A DNA stretch of 64,000 bases from Leptobrachium leishanense (GCA_009667805.1 CM019068.1:10231950-10295949), one strand, 5' to 3'. Positions 23,893 to 35,659 are shown, counted from the stretch's first letter. Numbers and translations are program-made. Notes: a model not told the origin generated them from the sequence alone.

Positions 23893-24228
23893 TTGATGTG
23901 GCCAGTGTGTGCGTTGGGGTCAGTGTGTGTGCGTTGGGGTCAGTGTGTGTGTGCGTTGGGGTCAGTGTGTGTGTGCGCGTTGGGGTCAGTGTGTGCGCGT
24001 TGGGGTCAGTGTGTGCGCGTTGGGGTCAGTGTGTGCGCGTTGGGGTCAGTGTGTGTGTGCGTTGGGTTCAGTGTGTGCGTTGGGTTCAGTGTGTGCGTTG
24101 GGGTCAGTGTGTGCACGTTGGGGTCAGTGTGTGTGTGCGTTGGGGTCAGTGTGTGTGTGCGTTGGGGTCAGTGTGTGCGTTGGGGTCAGTGTGTGCGCGT
24201 TGGGGTCAGTGTGTGCGCATTGGGGTGG
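23893..24228 (+). repeat. 20-bp GTTGGGGTCAGTGTGTGCGC minisatellite
   Basis: About 17 units of GTTGGGGTCAGTGTGTG with a variable (GT)n or GC suffix. It directly follows the 31-bp array. Confidence 0.93.
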
Positions 24229-24465
24229 GATTAGCTGAAGGGGATTTGGGCCCTGAATGCACTTACAGTAATTTAAACATTTCTCATTCAAGAAAAGGCC
24301 CTGCAGATATTTGTGAACTACATTTCCCATGATCCTTGGGTCAGGTTGCTTGAGCATCATGGTACATGATGTTGCTGAACTACAACTCCCATGGTTCTCT
24401 GGCCATCGATTTAACTCAAAGCATTATGGGAATTTTCAGCCATCAATAGCTGGGATGGTCTAAAT
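24229..24465. mobile_element. hAT-like MITE debris
   Basis: CTACATTTCCCATGATCC, CTACAACTCCCATGG and CATTATGGGAATT are the fold-back motifs common in old vertebrate hAT MITEs. CTGCATTTCCCATGATGCTC continues after element C1 at about 24658. No clean ends were found. Confidence 0.45.
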
Positions 24466-24647
24466 CAGTGTTTCCCAAACCTCTCCTCGGGATCCGCTAA
24501 CAGGCCAGGTTTGCAGGATATGTGAAGCGCAGCACAGGTGATATGATTTGCTGCTCAGTGATTGCAGGATTCAGTCTGCATTTCCCCAAGGTGATCTGCA
24601 AAATCTGGCCTGGCTGAAGGTCCCGAGGAGAGGTTTGGGAAACACTG
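24466..24647. mobile_element. hAT-like MITE, family C copy 1 (182 bp)
   Basis: Starts CAGTGTTTCCCAAAC and ends GTTTGGGAAACACTG. It contains GCAGGATATGTGAAG and TGATTGCAGGATTCAGTCTG. The same element occurs at 28603-31266, where it is split by family A. The 8-bp flanks here are no longer identical. Confidence 0.85.
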
Positions 24648-25230
24648 CTTTAAGGGACTGCATTTCCCATGATGCTCAGTACCCCTTAAGACCAGCTGAG
24701 CATTGTTGGAAATATTTTCTTAAAACATCCGGGGTGCCAGTGTTACTGAGAGCAGGTGTAGTGTCTCATCAGCTCATCACTCCCTTATCCCACAGAATAA
24801 ACTCATATAATTGTACTGCGCTGCAGGGCATGTGTGTGCTTCACAAGTAATAATTACTGTTATTGCAGGATTCAGCGGCTGCGGCTCAGCTGTAACTTAT
24901 TGTGTCTATCCGCCAGGCCCGGCCATGTTTTTCTGGACAAATATAATATATTCATGCTTATGGGCAGTGCGTGAAAAATCCCACCCCACACCATGTATAA
25001 TCCATACGCTGCAGGGAAGAAACCAAAAAGGAATCCCAGGTGACCTGCCTTGATTTCCTTCCTGCTTCTTATGAATTATACATGTCGCAGGGCAGCATTT
25101 TTCCATGTGCTCCCCCTCTGCATAAAATATTAATATGTGTCCAGGAAAACCTGGCCGACGGCGACAAGCTGGCTTTTTCCTGGAAGGACAGAACGTGTGT
25201 GAGTGCTGCCCTGTAACATAGAAAAGTCAG
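24648..25230. other. Mostly unique DNA, no gene recognised
   Basis: After about 24760 no repeat resembling other parts of the window is seen. ORFs are short and without recognisable domains. Confidence 0.4.
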
Positions 25231-28200
25231 GTGCGGGTGTGTTTTTAGGGGTTCCTCCATATATTCAGGGTGTGCGGGTGTGTTTTTAGGGGTTCCTCCA
25301 TATATTCAGGGTGTGCGGGTGTGTTTTTAGGGGTTCCTCCATATATTCAGGGTGTGCGGGTGTCTTTTTAGGGGCTCCTCCATATATTCAGGGTGTGCGG
25401 GTGTCTTTTAGGGGCTCCTCCATATATTCAGGGTGTGCGGGTGTATTTTTGGGGGCTCCTCCATATATTCAGGGTGTGGGGTGTCTTTTTAGGGCTCCTC
25501 CATATATTCAGGGTTGTGCGGTGTGTTTTTAGGGGTTCCTCCACATATTCAGGGTGGTGCGGGTGTCTTTTTTGGGATCCTCCATATATTCAGGGTGGTG
25601 GGTGGTCTTTTAGGGATCCTCCATATATTCAGGGTGTGCGGGTGTTTTTAGGGGTTCCTCATTATTCAGGGTGTGGTGGGTGTTTTTAGGGGTTCCTCCA
25701 TATATTCAGGGTGTGGGTGTCTTTTTTAGGGGCTCCTCCATATATTCAGGGTGTGCGGGTGTCTTTTTAGGGCTCCTCCATATATTCAGGGTGTGTGGGT
25801 GTATTTTTAGGGGTTCCTCCATATATTCAGGGGGTGTGGGTGTCTTTTTAGGGGCTCCTCCATATTATTCAGGGTGTGTGGTGTCTTTTTAGGGGTTCCT
25901 CCAATATATTCAGGGTGTGCGGGTGTGTTTTTAGGGGTTCCTCCATATATTCAGGGTGTGTGGGTGTCTTTTAGGGGTTCCTCCATATATTCAGGGTGTG
26001 TGGGTGTCTTTTTAGGGGCTCCTCCATATATTCAGGGTGTGGCGGGGTGTCTTTTTAGGGGCTCCTCCATATATTCAGGGTGTGGTGGGTGTGTTTTTAG
26101 GGGTTCCTCCCTACATATTCAGGGTGTGCGGGTGTGTGTTTTTAGGGATCCTCCATATATTCAGGGTGTGGTGGGTGTCTTTTAGGGGTTCCCCCCATAT
26201 ATTCAGGGTGTGGCGGGTGTTTTTAGGGGTTCCTCCATATATTCAGGTGTGGTGGGTGTCTTTTTAGGGGTTCCTCCATATATTCAGGGTGTGTGGTGTC
26301 TTTTTAGGGCTCCTCCATATATTCAGGGTGTGCGGGTGTCTTTTTAGGGGCTTCCTCCATATATTCAGGGTGTGGGTGTATTTTTAGGGGTTCCTCCATA
26401 ATTCAGGGTGTGTGGGTGTCTTTTTAGGGGTCCTCCATATATTCAGGTGTGTGGGTGTTTTTTAGGGGTTCCTCCATATATTCAGGGTGTGCGGTTTGTG
26501 TTTTTTAGGGGTTCCTCCATATATTCAGGGTGTGCGGGTGTGTTTTTTAGGGATCCTCCATATATTCAGGGTGTGGTGGGTTCTTTTTAGGGGTTCTCAC
26601 ATATATTCAGGGTGTGCGGGTGTTTTTAGGGGTTCCTCTCATATATTCAGGGTGTGTGGGTGTCTTTTTAGGGTTCCTCCATATATTCAGGGTGTGTGGG
26701 TGTCTTTTTTAGGGCTCCTCCATATATTCAGGGTGTGCGGGTGTCCTTTTAGGGGCTCCTCCATATATTCAGGGTGTGTGGGTGTATTTTTAGGGTTCCT
26801 CCATATATTCAGGTGTGTGGGTGTCTTTTTAGGGGCTCCTCCATATATTCAGGGTGTGTGGGTGTCTTTTTAGGGGTTCCTCCATATATTCAGGTGTGCG
26901 GGTGTGTTTTTAGGGGTTCCTCCATATATTCAGGGTGTGTGGTGTCTTTTTAGGGTTCCTCCATATATTCAGGGTGTGCGGGTGTCTTTTTAGGGCTCCT
27001 CCATATATTCAGGGTGTGCGGGTGTCTTTTTAGGGGTTCCTTCCATATATTCAGGGTGTGCGGGTGTCTTTTTAGGGGTTCCTCCATATATTCAGGGTGT
27101 GTGGGTGTCTTTTTAGGGGCTCCTCCATATATTCAGGGTGTGCGGGTGTCTTTTTAGGGGCTCCTCCATATATTCAGGGTGTGTGGGTTGTTTTAGGGGT
27201 TCCTCCACATATTCAGGGTGTGCGGGTGTTTTTTAGGGATCCTCCATATATTCAGGGTGTGTGGGTGTCTTTTTTAGGGGTTCCTCCATATATTCAGGTG
27301 TGCGGGTGTTTTTAGGGGTTCCTCCATATATTCAGGGTGTGTGGGTGTCTTTTTAGGTTCCTCCATATATTCAGGGTGTGTGGGTGTCTTTTTAGGGGCT
27401 CCTCCATATATTCAGGGTGTGCGGGTGTCCTTTTTAGGGGCTCCTCCATATATTCAGGGTGTGTGGGTGTATTTTTAGGGGTCCTCCATATATTCAGGGT
27501 GTGTGGGTGTCTTTTTAGGGCTCCTCCATATATTCAGGGTGTGTGGGTGTCTTTTAGGGGTTCCTCCATATATTCAGGGTGTGCGGGTGTGTTTTTAGGG
27601 GTCTCCATATATTCAGGGTGTGTGGGTTGTCTTTTAGGGGTTCCTCCATATATTCAGGGTGTGCGGGTGTCTTTTTAGGGGCTCCTCCATATATTCAGGG
27701 TGTGCGGGTGTCTTTTTAGGGTCCTCCATTATTCAGGGTGTGCGGGTGTCTTTTTAGGGGTTCCTCCATATATTCAGGGTGTGCGGGTGTCTTTTAGGGG
27801 CTCCTCCATATATTCAGGTGTGCGGTGTCTTTTTAGGGGCTCCTCCATATATTCAGGTGTGCGGGTGTCTTTTTAGGGTTCCTCCATATATTCAGGGTGT
27901 GCGGGTGTCTTTTTAGGGGCTCCTCCATATATTCAGGGTGTGCGGGTGTCTTTTAGGGCTCCTCCAATATATTCAGGGTGTGCGGTGTCTTTTTAGGGGC
28001 TCCTCCATCTATTCAGGGTGTGGGGTGTGTTTTTTAGGGTTCCTCCATATATTCAGGTGTGGCGGGTGTCTTTTTAGGGGTTCCTCCATATATTCAGGGT
28101 GTGCGGGTGTTTTTAGGGTTCCTCCATATATTCAGGGTGTGCGGGTGTCTTTTTAGGGGTTCCTCCATATATTCAGGGTGTGTGGGTGTGTGTTTTTAGG

Positions 28201-28545
28201 GGTTCCTCCATATATTCAGGGTGTGCGGGTGTGTTTTTAGGGGCTCTCATATATTCAGGGTGTGCGGGTGTCTTTTTAGGGGTTCCTCCATATATTCAGG
28301 GTGTGCGGGTTTCTTTTTAGGGCCTCCTCCATATATTCAGGGTGTGCGGGTGTCTTTTTAGGGGTTCCTCCATATATTTAGGGTGTGTGGGTGTGTTTTT
28401 AGGGGCTCCTCCATATATTCAAGGTGTGCGGGTGTGTTTTTTAGGGGCTCCTCATATATTCAGGGTGTGCGGGTGTCTTTTTAGGGGTTCCTCCATATAT
28501 TCAGGGTGTGCGGGTGTCTTTAGGGCTCCTCCATATATTCAGGGT
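25231..28545 (+). repeat. 41-bp minisatellite S41, block 2 (about 81 copies)
   Basis: Same unit and strand as 6766-9957. It contains many more single-base length changes in G and T runs and dropped bases, for example AGGTGTG, AGGGCTCC, TTTTTTAGG and CTCATATATTC. Neighbouring non-satellite sequence does not show the same load. Confidence 0.95.
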
Positions 28546-28958
28546 GTGTTGAGTGTTTGATACTTTGCTCTTGTTCTATTGGTCATTTTTATTTGTGTAA
28601 GCCAGTGTTTCCCAAACCACTCTCCGCCTCGCCAGGTTTGCAGGATATGTGAAGCCCAGGTGATATGATTTGCTACTCACAGGGTTATTCAAAGAGATTC
28701 GAAAAGTCATTGCACGTTCGGTGACTTTTCGTTCTCTTCAATTCGGTTCCTTTTGCCGATCCCATTTCGGCGACCCTGCGGTGTATTCAGCAAACACCAC
28801 AGGATCCCCGAATTGCAGGGAAAAGCTGCCGCAAACCCGCCGAAAAGTAACCGCAAAACCCGGCGAATGCACGTCGAAAACCCCCAAAAACATCTGGATG
28901 AACACGATGGAGAAACTTGAGGAGGAGCCGATCACAGCGCAGCGAAGCTGCCGGATAC

Positions 28959-29385
28959 GGCTAGGGTCGGACGAAAGCATTTTTCCCCGCGAATGTGAAA
29001 AAGTGCTTCCGAACGCATTGACGTATTTTTTCACGGAATGCGCAAAACGGTCACGACGCGCATATTTTCGGGCGTGATTTTGTACGGATCATCAATAAAA
29101 CACTTTTTGCGTCTGGACGTTATGTAGGCTGGACATTAGCAGCGTCTGACATCTCCTAATCACGCACACACAGCCCGCTATGCCGCCGCAGCGCACTCTG
29201 TACGTCAGTACTAGAGTTCAGCGTTCTCAAAAAAAATGCGTTCAAATTCCACTTGCGTTGCACGGCCGGACGTTTGTGCGACGTACTTCGTATATTGGCC
29301 GTCATTGCCCCGTCATCTGCTGCTAGTGCGGCGTAATTATGTGCGCCAGAACACACGTTAAAAGTGCGCTGGTCTGACCCCAGCC
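28959..29385. mobile_element. Family B Harbinger-like MITE, copy B1
   Basis: The ends GGCTAGGGTCGGACGAAAGC and GCGCTGGTCTGACCCCAGCC are inverted versions of the family B terminus. The right flank is TAA; the left TAC is probably a mutated TAA. The interior carries the family palindrome GTACGGATCATCAATAAAAC ... TTTTTGCGTCTGGACGTTAT. Confidence 0.8.
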
Positions 29386-29635
29386 TAAAGCCGACACCGC
29401 AGACGAATCGAGTGAATAAATTAGGAAAACCGTTTGCTTGAATGTTTGAAAAGTGAAACGCTGTTTGCAAAGAAACTACTGAGCGAAAATGTCTGAAATT
29501 TACATATAAAATCCAATGAATGAGAATAAAGAGGGCTGTTACAGGAAAAAGAAGTTGAAATAAAAAAAAAGAATCGTACTTTTTAAGAAAAAAAAAATCC
29601 AAAAAAATGCTTAAAATATCCTAAAAAATCTATAA

Positions 29636-29885
29636 ATTATTATTATTATTATTCTTTATTTATAAAGCGCCAGCATATTCCGCAGCGCTGTACAATAGGC
29701 ACAGTATAGACGGGTTACAATACATTGAACAACATTTGACAAACAGTACAGGAGGAGATGAGGGCCCTATTCCCGTAGGAACTCACAATCTGGGAGGGTT
29801 GGGGTTGGAAACAGGAGGAGAGGACTGTAAGGTGAGAGTGATTGATGGTTGCGTCAGTGAGTTGGGGGTCAGCTTCCCTAAATAA
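29636..29885 (-). mobile_element. Repeat J copy 1: SINE/LINE tail with ATT microsatellite
   Basis: Begins (ATT)n followed by CTTTATTTATAAAGCGCCAG and CATATTCCGCAGCGCTGTAC. It continues to GGAACTCACAATCTGGGAGG and ends before TAAATAAATAAATAAAGAG. Read on the minus strand it ends in the TTTATAAATAAAG-(AAT)n tail typical of L2-type 3' ends. Related to 35465-35640 and 60585-60650. Flanking TATAAAT/TAAATAAA is consistent with a target duplication. Confidence 0.65.
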
Positions 29886-29978
29886 ATAAATAAAGAGACT
29901 CTTTGTTGCAGAATAAAATAATAAACGGTTTATTAGATATTGAATTAAAACGGGAATATTTTTAACATTGAAGCCTAT

Positions 29979-30880
29979 CAGGGTTATCCAAAGAGATCCG
30001 AATTGCTTGAGAAAGGTAACTGAATGCTGAAAATCAGGGTTCGGTTACCTTTCCTGGCCATTCGGCTATCCAGAGAGCAGGCAGTTCGCCAAATACTGGC
30101 GAATTGCCTGCACATATGGTGCCTGTTCGGTGCCTGTTCGAGGGCAGTGAAATCCCCATGAAAAAGCACTGCTTCGGCTATTCAGAGAACACAAACCAGC
30201 AGTGAAAGGTTCCCCTAATGTCCTGTCATTCGGTGGTTTAATTCGACAGGTTTATTCAGGAGAATCCCATAGGCTTCAATGTTAAAAATATTCCCGTTTT
30301 AATTCAATATCTAATAAACTGTTCATTCTAAAATTCTGCAGCAAAAAGTCTCTTAATTTATAGATTTTTTAGGATACTTTAAGCATTTTTCTGATTTTTT
30401 TTTTTTATTATTAAAAGTCCGATTTTTTTTTCATTTTCTTTTTCAGTTTACTTATTTTTTTTGTAACAGCCCTCTTTATTATCATTCCCTGGACCTCCTG
30501 TGAAAATTTCAGACATTTTCGCTTAGTAGTTTCTTTGCAAACAGCGTTTCTTTTTCCCAGATTCATACAAATGGTTTTTCTAATTTATTCACTGCCTCCT
30601 CTACGTCACAGCTGCTTCGGCTCTGTGTGATTCGGCTCCTGTTCGGCTCCTGTTCCTCTTTTTCAAAGGTTAATCCAGATGTTTTTGCCTGTTTTCTGCG
30701 TGCATTCGGTTAGTTTTGCGGTGCGTTTTCGTCAGGTTTGCGGCAGCTTTTCCCTGCAATTCGGGGACCCTGTGGTGCTTGCTGAATACACCGCAGGGTC
30801 ACCGAAAAAGGAACCGAATTGAAGAGAACGAAAAGTCACCGAACGTGCGGTGACTTTTCGAATCTCTTTGGATAACCCTG
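29979..30880 (+). mobile_element. Family A element A2, complete (902 bp), TAT duplication
   Basis: Ends CAGGGTTATCCAAAGAGATC / GAATCTCTTTGGATAACCCTG, flanked by TAT on both sides (29976-29978, 30881-30883). Removing the element and one TAT restores the A1 sequence AGCCTATGGGATTC, seen intact in other copies. Non-coding, with several TTCGG/CCGAA palindromes at both ends and a T-rich middle. Confidence 0.92.
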
Positions 30881-31274
30881 TATGGGATTCACCTGAATAA
30901 ACCTGTCGAATTAAACCACCGAATGGCAGGGCATTAGGGGAACCTTTCACTGCTGGTTTGTGTTCTCTGAATAGCCGAAGCAGTGCTTCTCTATGGGGAT
31001 TTCACTGCCCTCGAACAGGCACCGAACAGGCACCGTATGTGCAGGCAATTCGACAGGATTTGGCGAATTGCCTGCTCTCTGGATAGCCGAATGGCCAGGA
31101 AAGGTAACCGTATGCTGATTTTCAGCGTTCGGTTACCTTTCGGCAGCCACTCGGATCTCTTTGGATAACGCTGTGTGTGATTGCAGGATTCAGTCTGCTT
31201 TTCCCCAAAGTCAGCTGCAGAATCTGGCCTGCTTGAGGGTCCCGAGGACACGTTTGGGAAACACTGGTGTAAAC

Positions 31275-31990
31275 GGTTCTGTTTTAGAAAGTCATGGATT
31301 GGCCCCGCCTCCAGCGACATTCAACAAAACGCATGGAACCACCTCTGGTCATGTGAAATGTCGCAGGGCGGAGGTGAAGCATCTCTGCGGCGCTGCAGAG
31401 CAATACTAAGCCCCGTGTGCTGTGTTAGGGGGTCTGCGTGGATTCGGAGCAGTGTGCGAGCCGGCTGAGCGCTCCCCAGGTACGAGGGAGAGTCTGACAT
31501 CGCAGAAACGTTGACTCAGAGCTGATAATCACTGATAAACACCGTGTGCTCTGCCTCCCCCCCTCCAGGCAAATAATGACACGCAGAACAGTAATTCTCT
31601 CGCGCTGGTGACGGCCTCCGTGTGAATGCTGTGGTTACACACTCATCCAGGAAAGAGCTGCCGTCAAGGCCTCGGGCTTTCATTAGCCGCTGTATCGCCA
31701 AGGTGTGGCCGATGCCACCACCTGAGAAAAATACACGGGGGATATTCACTAACCAGTGACTGTGCTGAGGCGCGGCAGAGAAACGCACGAGAAAAATGTA
31801 TGTTTTTGGCAAAAGTAATTAAAGTGAAGGAATTCCCGAATATTGAAAAGAGACCGGCTCGAGATGTGACATTCCAATGCGTTTATTCCCAAATTGATGT
31901 TTAGTGACAAACCCCAATACATTGATTAGTATAGAACACAAGGCATGCCGGGGCAGGACAAATCCCAAGTGTGTGACGGGCTGGGATCGT
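31275..31990. other. Apparently unique DNA, no gene recognised
   Basis: No element ends and no similarity to other parts of the window. ORFs up to about 98 codons lack recognisable domains. Confidence 0.4.
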
Positions 31991-32118
31991 CTGCAATGAG
32001 GCAGGTAAACACAGGTAGAGAGGATGGATACATTGATAAGTAGAAAGATCAGTGATAGACAGATGGACAGACAGACAGACAGATGAGAGTTATGATTGGA
32101 TAGATACAGAGATACATA
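31991..32118 (+). repeat. GATA/ACAG microsatellite
   Basis: Includes GACAGACAGACAGACAGATG and GATACAGAGATACATA. It is the insertion site of the next family A element. Confidence 0.8.
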
Positions 32119-33439
32119 CAGGGTTATTCAAAGAGAGCCGATCTGGCCCCGAAATGTAACTGAACAGTGAAATTCAGCGTTCGGTTACCTTTCCTGGCCA
32201 TTCGGCTATTCAGAGAGCAGGCAGTTCGCCAAATGTTGGCGAATTGCCTGCACATACGGTGCCTGTTCGGTGCCTGTTCGAGGGCAGTGAATCCCCATAG
32301 AGAAGCACTGCTTCGTCTATTCAGAGAACACAAACCAGCAGTGAAAAGTTGCCGAAATGCCCTGCTGTTTGGTGGTTTCATTCGACAGATTTAGGCTGGG
32401 GTCAGACGAACGCAGTGCGAACGCGCGTGCAGCCGCACTTTATCACGGTCGTAGTTGCAGCAAATGACAGCCATTGATGGGCAATATACGGAGTCCGGCC
32501 GCACAACGCAAGCGGCAAACAAACGCATTTTTCGAGAACGTGATACCGCAAGTACGGACGTACAGAGTGTGCTGCGTCCGCTAGAGGCGTGTGTGCGTGA
32601 TTAGGAGACGTCAGACGCTGCTAATGTCCGGCCAACATAACGTCCAGACGCAAAAAGGGTTTTATTGATGATCCGTACAAAATCACGGATGAAAATGCGC
32701 ATCGTATGACCGCTAACGCGTATTCCGTGAAAAAATACATCCATTCGTTCGACCGCACTTTTTCACGGACGACGCGAAAAACGCGTTCGTCTGACACTAG
32801 CCTTAGTCAGGTGAATCCCATAGGCTTCAATGTTAAAAATATTCCCGTTTTAATTCAATAACTAATAAACTGTTTATTATTTTAATCTGCAGCAAAAAGT
32901 CTCTTTATTTATAAAAAATTTTAGGATCTTTTAGGCATTTTTGTAAACATTTTTTTCCGTTTTGTCTTTTAAATGTTTTTGTCATTTTTCTGTAACAGCC
33001 CTTTTATTATCATTCATTGGATTTGATATGTAAATTCCAGACATTTTCATTCAGTAATTTTTTTGCAAACAGAGTTTCTATTTTCAAACTTTCAAGCGTA
33101 CTATTTTTTTTTTCACCTCGTTTGTCTGCGGTGTCGGGTTTTTCCGGCGGCTGCTCTGTGCTGTGATCGGCAACTAGTCGGGTTTCTCCAGCGTGTTCGG
33201 CGGGGTTAATCCAGCTGTTTTCTGCGGGTTCCGGTGAGTGTTCGGTTAGTGTTCAGCGGGTTTGCGGCGAGTGTTATGCGGGTTTGAGGTGGGTTTTTCC
33301 CTGCAGTACGGGGGCCCTGTGGTGCTTGCTGAATACATCGCAGGGTCAGCGAAATAGGATCGCCGAATTGCCCCGAAGTGCAGGGAACGAAAAGTCCCCG
33401 AACGTACGGTGGCTTTTCGATTCTCTTTGAATAACCCTG
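32119..33439 (+). mobile_element. Family A element A3 with nested family B
   Basis: Starts CAGGGTTATTCAAAGAGAGC and ends TCTCTTTGAATAACCCTG, with ATA at 32116-32118 and 33440-33442. The family B element at 32394-32802 was inserted later, between ATTCGACAGAT and GTCAGGTGAATCCCATAGG. Net length is about 910 bp. Non-coding. Confidence 0.9.
32394..32802. mobile_element. Family B Harbinger-like MITE, copy B3
   Basis: Ends GGCTGGGGTCAGACGAACGC / GCGTTCGTCTGACACTAGCC with perfect TTA duplications (32391-32393 and 32803-32805). A TWA 3-bp target is characteristic of the PIF/Harbinger superfamily. No transposase. Confidence 0.88.
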
Positions 33440-33868
33440 ATAGTTACATACAGAGATACATACAGATAGATAGATATACAGTATATAGACACATATAGAT
33501 AGATACATACATATACACATAGATACATACAGAGATACATACAAACAGATAGATATACAGTATATACACACATATAGATAGATACATACATATACACATA
33601 GATACATACAGATAGATATACAGTATATACACACATATAGATAGATACATACATATACACATAAATACAGACAGATAGATATACAGTATATACACACATA
33701 TAGATAGATACATACATATACACATAGATACATGCAGACAGATAGATAGATATACAGTATATACACACATATAGATAGATACATACATAGATACATACAG
33801 AGATACATACAAACAGATAGATATACAGTATATACACACATATAGATAGATACATACATATACACATA
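33440..33868 (+). repeat. GATA/CATA minisatellite, left part
   Basis: Irregular units of about 60-80 bp built from ACAGATAGATATACAGTATA, TACACACATATAGATAGATA and CATACATATACACATAGATAC. The pattern continues after the A4 insertion at 34766. Long YVCIYLYVCIYCIS-type ORFs on the minus strand are repeat translations. Confidence 0.9.
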
Positions 33869-34304
33869 CAGGGTTATCCAAAGAGATTCGAATTGCTTGA
33901 GAAAGGTAACCGAACGCTGAAAATCAGCGTTCGGTTGCCTTTCCTGACCATTCGGCTATCCAGAGAGCAGGCAATTCGCCAAATCCTGTCGAATTGCCTG
34001 AACATACGGTGCCTGTTCGGCCCTGTTCGAGGCAGTGAAACCCCATCAAAAAGCACTGCTTCGGCTATTCAGAGAACAACCAGCAGTGAAAGGTTCCCCT
34101 AATGTCCTGCCATTCGGTGGTTTAATTCGGCAAATTTATTCAGGAGAATCCCATAGACTTCAATGTTTAAAATATTCCCGTATTAATTCAATATCTAATA
34201 AACCGTTCATTATAAAATTCTGCAGCAAAAAGTCTCTTTATTTATAGATTTTTTAGGATACTTTAAGCATTTTTCTGAATTTTTTAAAAACAAATTAAAA
34301 GTCC

Positions 34305-34337
<33 letters not shown>

Positions 34338-34765
34338 TAACAGCCCTCTTTATTATCATTCCCTGGACCTCCTGTGAAAATTTCAGACATTTTCGCTCAG
34401 TAGTTTCTTTGCAAACAGCGTTTCTTTTTCCCAGATTCATACAAATGTTTTTTTCTAATTTATTCACTGCCTCCTCTACGTCACAGCTGCTTCGGCTCTG
34501 TGTGATTCGGCTCCTTTTCGGCTCCTGTTCGGCTCCTGTTCCTCTTTTTCGAAGGTTAATCCAGATGTTTTTGCTTGTTTTCAGCGTGCATTCGGTTAGT
34601 TTTCGTCAGGTTTGCGGCAGCTTTTCCCTGCAATTCGGGGACCCTGTGCTGTTTGCTGAATACCCGCAGGGTCACCGAAATGCAATCGGCAAAAGGAACC
34701 GAATTGAAGAGAACGAAAAGTCACCGAACGTGCGGTGACTTTTCGAATCTCTTTGGATAACCCTG
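33869..34765 (+). mobile_element. Family A element A4, complete (897 bp), ATA duplication
   Basis: Ends CAGGGTTATCCAAAGAGATT / AATCTCTTTGGATAACCCTG with ATA at 33866-33868 and 34766-34768. It splits the GATA/CATA minisatellite. A T-run of about 30 bases (34304-34336) lies in the middle. Non-coding. Confidence 0.93.
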
Positions 34766-34950
34766 ATAGATACATACAGACAGATAGATAGATATACAGT
34801 ATATACACACATATAGATAGATAGATACATACATAGATACATACAGAGATACATACAAACAGATAGATATACAGTATATACACACATATAGATACATACA
34901 TACATATACACATAGATTCATATGGATAAATACATATACACATAGACAGA
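34766..34950 (+). repeat. GATA/CATA minisatellite, right part
   Basis: Continuation of 33440-33868, with the same ACAGTATATACACACATATA and GATAGATACATACATAGATA units. Confidence 0.88.
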
Positions 34951-34952
34951 TA

Positions 34953-35065
34953 CATTTCTGTACCTACGGTAACATAACAATGTTCTTGAACCCAGGACAT
35001 ACTGAAAACGAGAGAAATCTCAATGTCTCCTTCCTGGTAAAACACTTTATAAATAAATAAATACG
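34953..35065 (+). mobile_element. LINE 3' tail fragment (L2/Rex1-like), solo
   Basis: TTTCTGTACCTACGGTAACA, CTTGAACCCAGGACATACTG, AGAGAAATCTCAATGTCTCC and CCTGGTAAAACACTTTATAA followed by (ATAA)n match the tail at 54200-54310. No coding part precedes it. Confidence 0.8.
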
Positions 35066-35464
35066 GACAGACAGATAGAAATGAGGTATAGATGGACGGA
35101 CACACATGAATATGTAGCCAAATGAAATTAGAGACTTGTATAAATTGGCAGGTATCCGGACACGTGTGAATGTAAAGATAGATGGGAGTTCATACTAACC
35201 TGTGATATTTGTTTGTTTTATCTGGATTTCTCGGTTATATGTGTGTGGATCACTGATAGCAGCAGGTGATTCTCACTGATACTTTGTACGAACCAGATCT
35301 TATCTCCTGGTTCAATGTCCGTCTGTTTACTTTTATACAGACATGTTTTTATAAATACGGATGTTATATTTATAAACATCTTTCAGGGCTTTGCTGTAAA
35401 ACTTATTTGCTGCGGCTTCACATTCGCCAGCTCTGCCTTACATGGTATATTGAGGCGATTTATG
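35066..35464. other. No recognisable gene
   Basis: A short remnant of the GACAGATAGA microsatellite, then apparently unique DNA. Confidence 0.4.
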
Positions 35465-35640
35465 TATTTACAAGTATCTATAAAGCGCCAACAAATTCTG
35501 TAACGCTGTACACAATGGACAAACCAAAGCAAATTAACACGGAAGTATGACACACTTGAGATTAATGGGAAAAGAGGAGCCTGCTCAAGAGCTTACAGTC
35601 TAAGAGGAGTGGGGTGACACACAGAGATGAAGGTAAATGG
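35465..35640 (-). mobile_element. Repeat J copy 2 (SINE/LINE tail)
   Basis: TATCTATAAAGCGCCAACAA, TCTGTAACGCTGTACACAAT and GAGCTTACAGTCTAAGAGGA correspond to the landmarks of the copy at 29636-29885, more diverged. Confidence 0.6.
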
Positions 35641-35659
35641 CTGAGTATGAGATATATTG

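Larger units (their letters stand above)
28680..31173 (-). mobile_element. Family A element A1, itself holding three insertions
   Basis: Starts CAGGGTTATTCAAAGAGATT and ends GGATCTCTTTGGATAACGCTG. Interior landmarks are in the usual order once the inserts are removed: GCGGTGTATTCAGCAAAC, GAAAATGTCTGAAATTTAC, GAACGGT-type TTATTAGATATTGAATTAAA, and the CCGAACAGGCACCG zone. Inserts are family B (28959-29385), a SINE/LINE tail (29636-29885) and a complete second family A (29979-30880). Confidence 0.85.
28603..31266. mobile_element. Family C hAT-like MITE, copy 2, split by family A
   Basis: Outer ends CAGTGTTTCCCAAAC / GTTTGGGAAACACTG with 8-bp flanks GTGTAAGC (28595-28602) and GTGTAAAC (31267-31274), a 7/8 match that fits a hAT target duplication. 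The uninterrupted element is about 180 bp, as at 24466-24647. Everything from 28680 to 31173 is inserted. Confidence 0.85.

Noticed and set aside
6766..28545. Telomere-like TTAGGG in every 41-bp unit
   Set aside because: TTTTTAGGGG contains TTAGGG only once per unit, embedded in unrelated sequence, so this is not an interstitial telomere.
28670..29602. ORFs of 98-148 codons around 28.7-29.6 kb
   Set aside because: They lie across the boundary of nested families A and B and read through their palindromes; the same frames appear in other copies with stops.
33206..35105. Long cysteine- and tyrosine-rich ORFs (YVCIYLYVCIYCIS type)
   Set aside because: They are translations of GATA/CATA microsatellite units.
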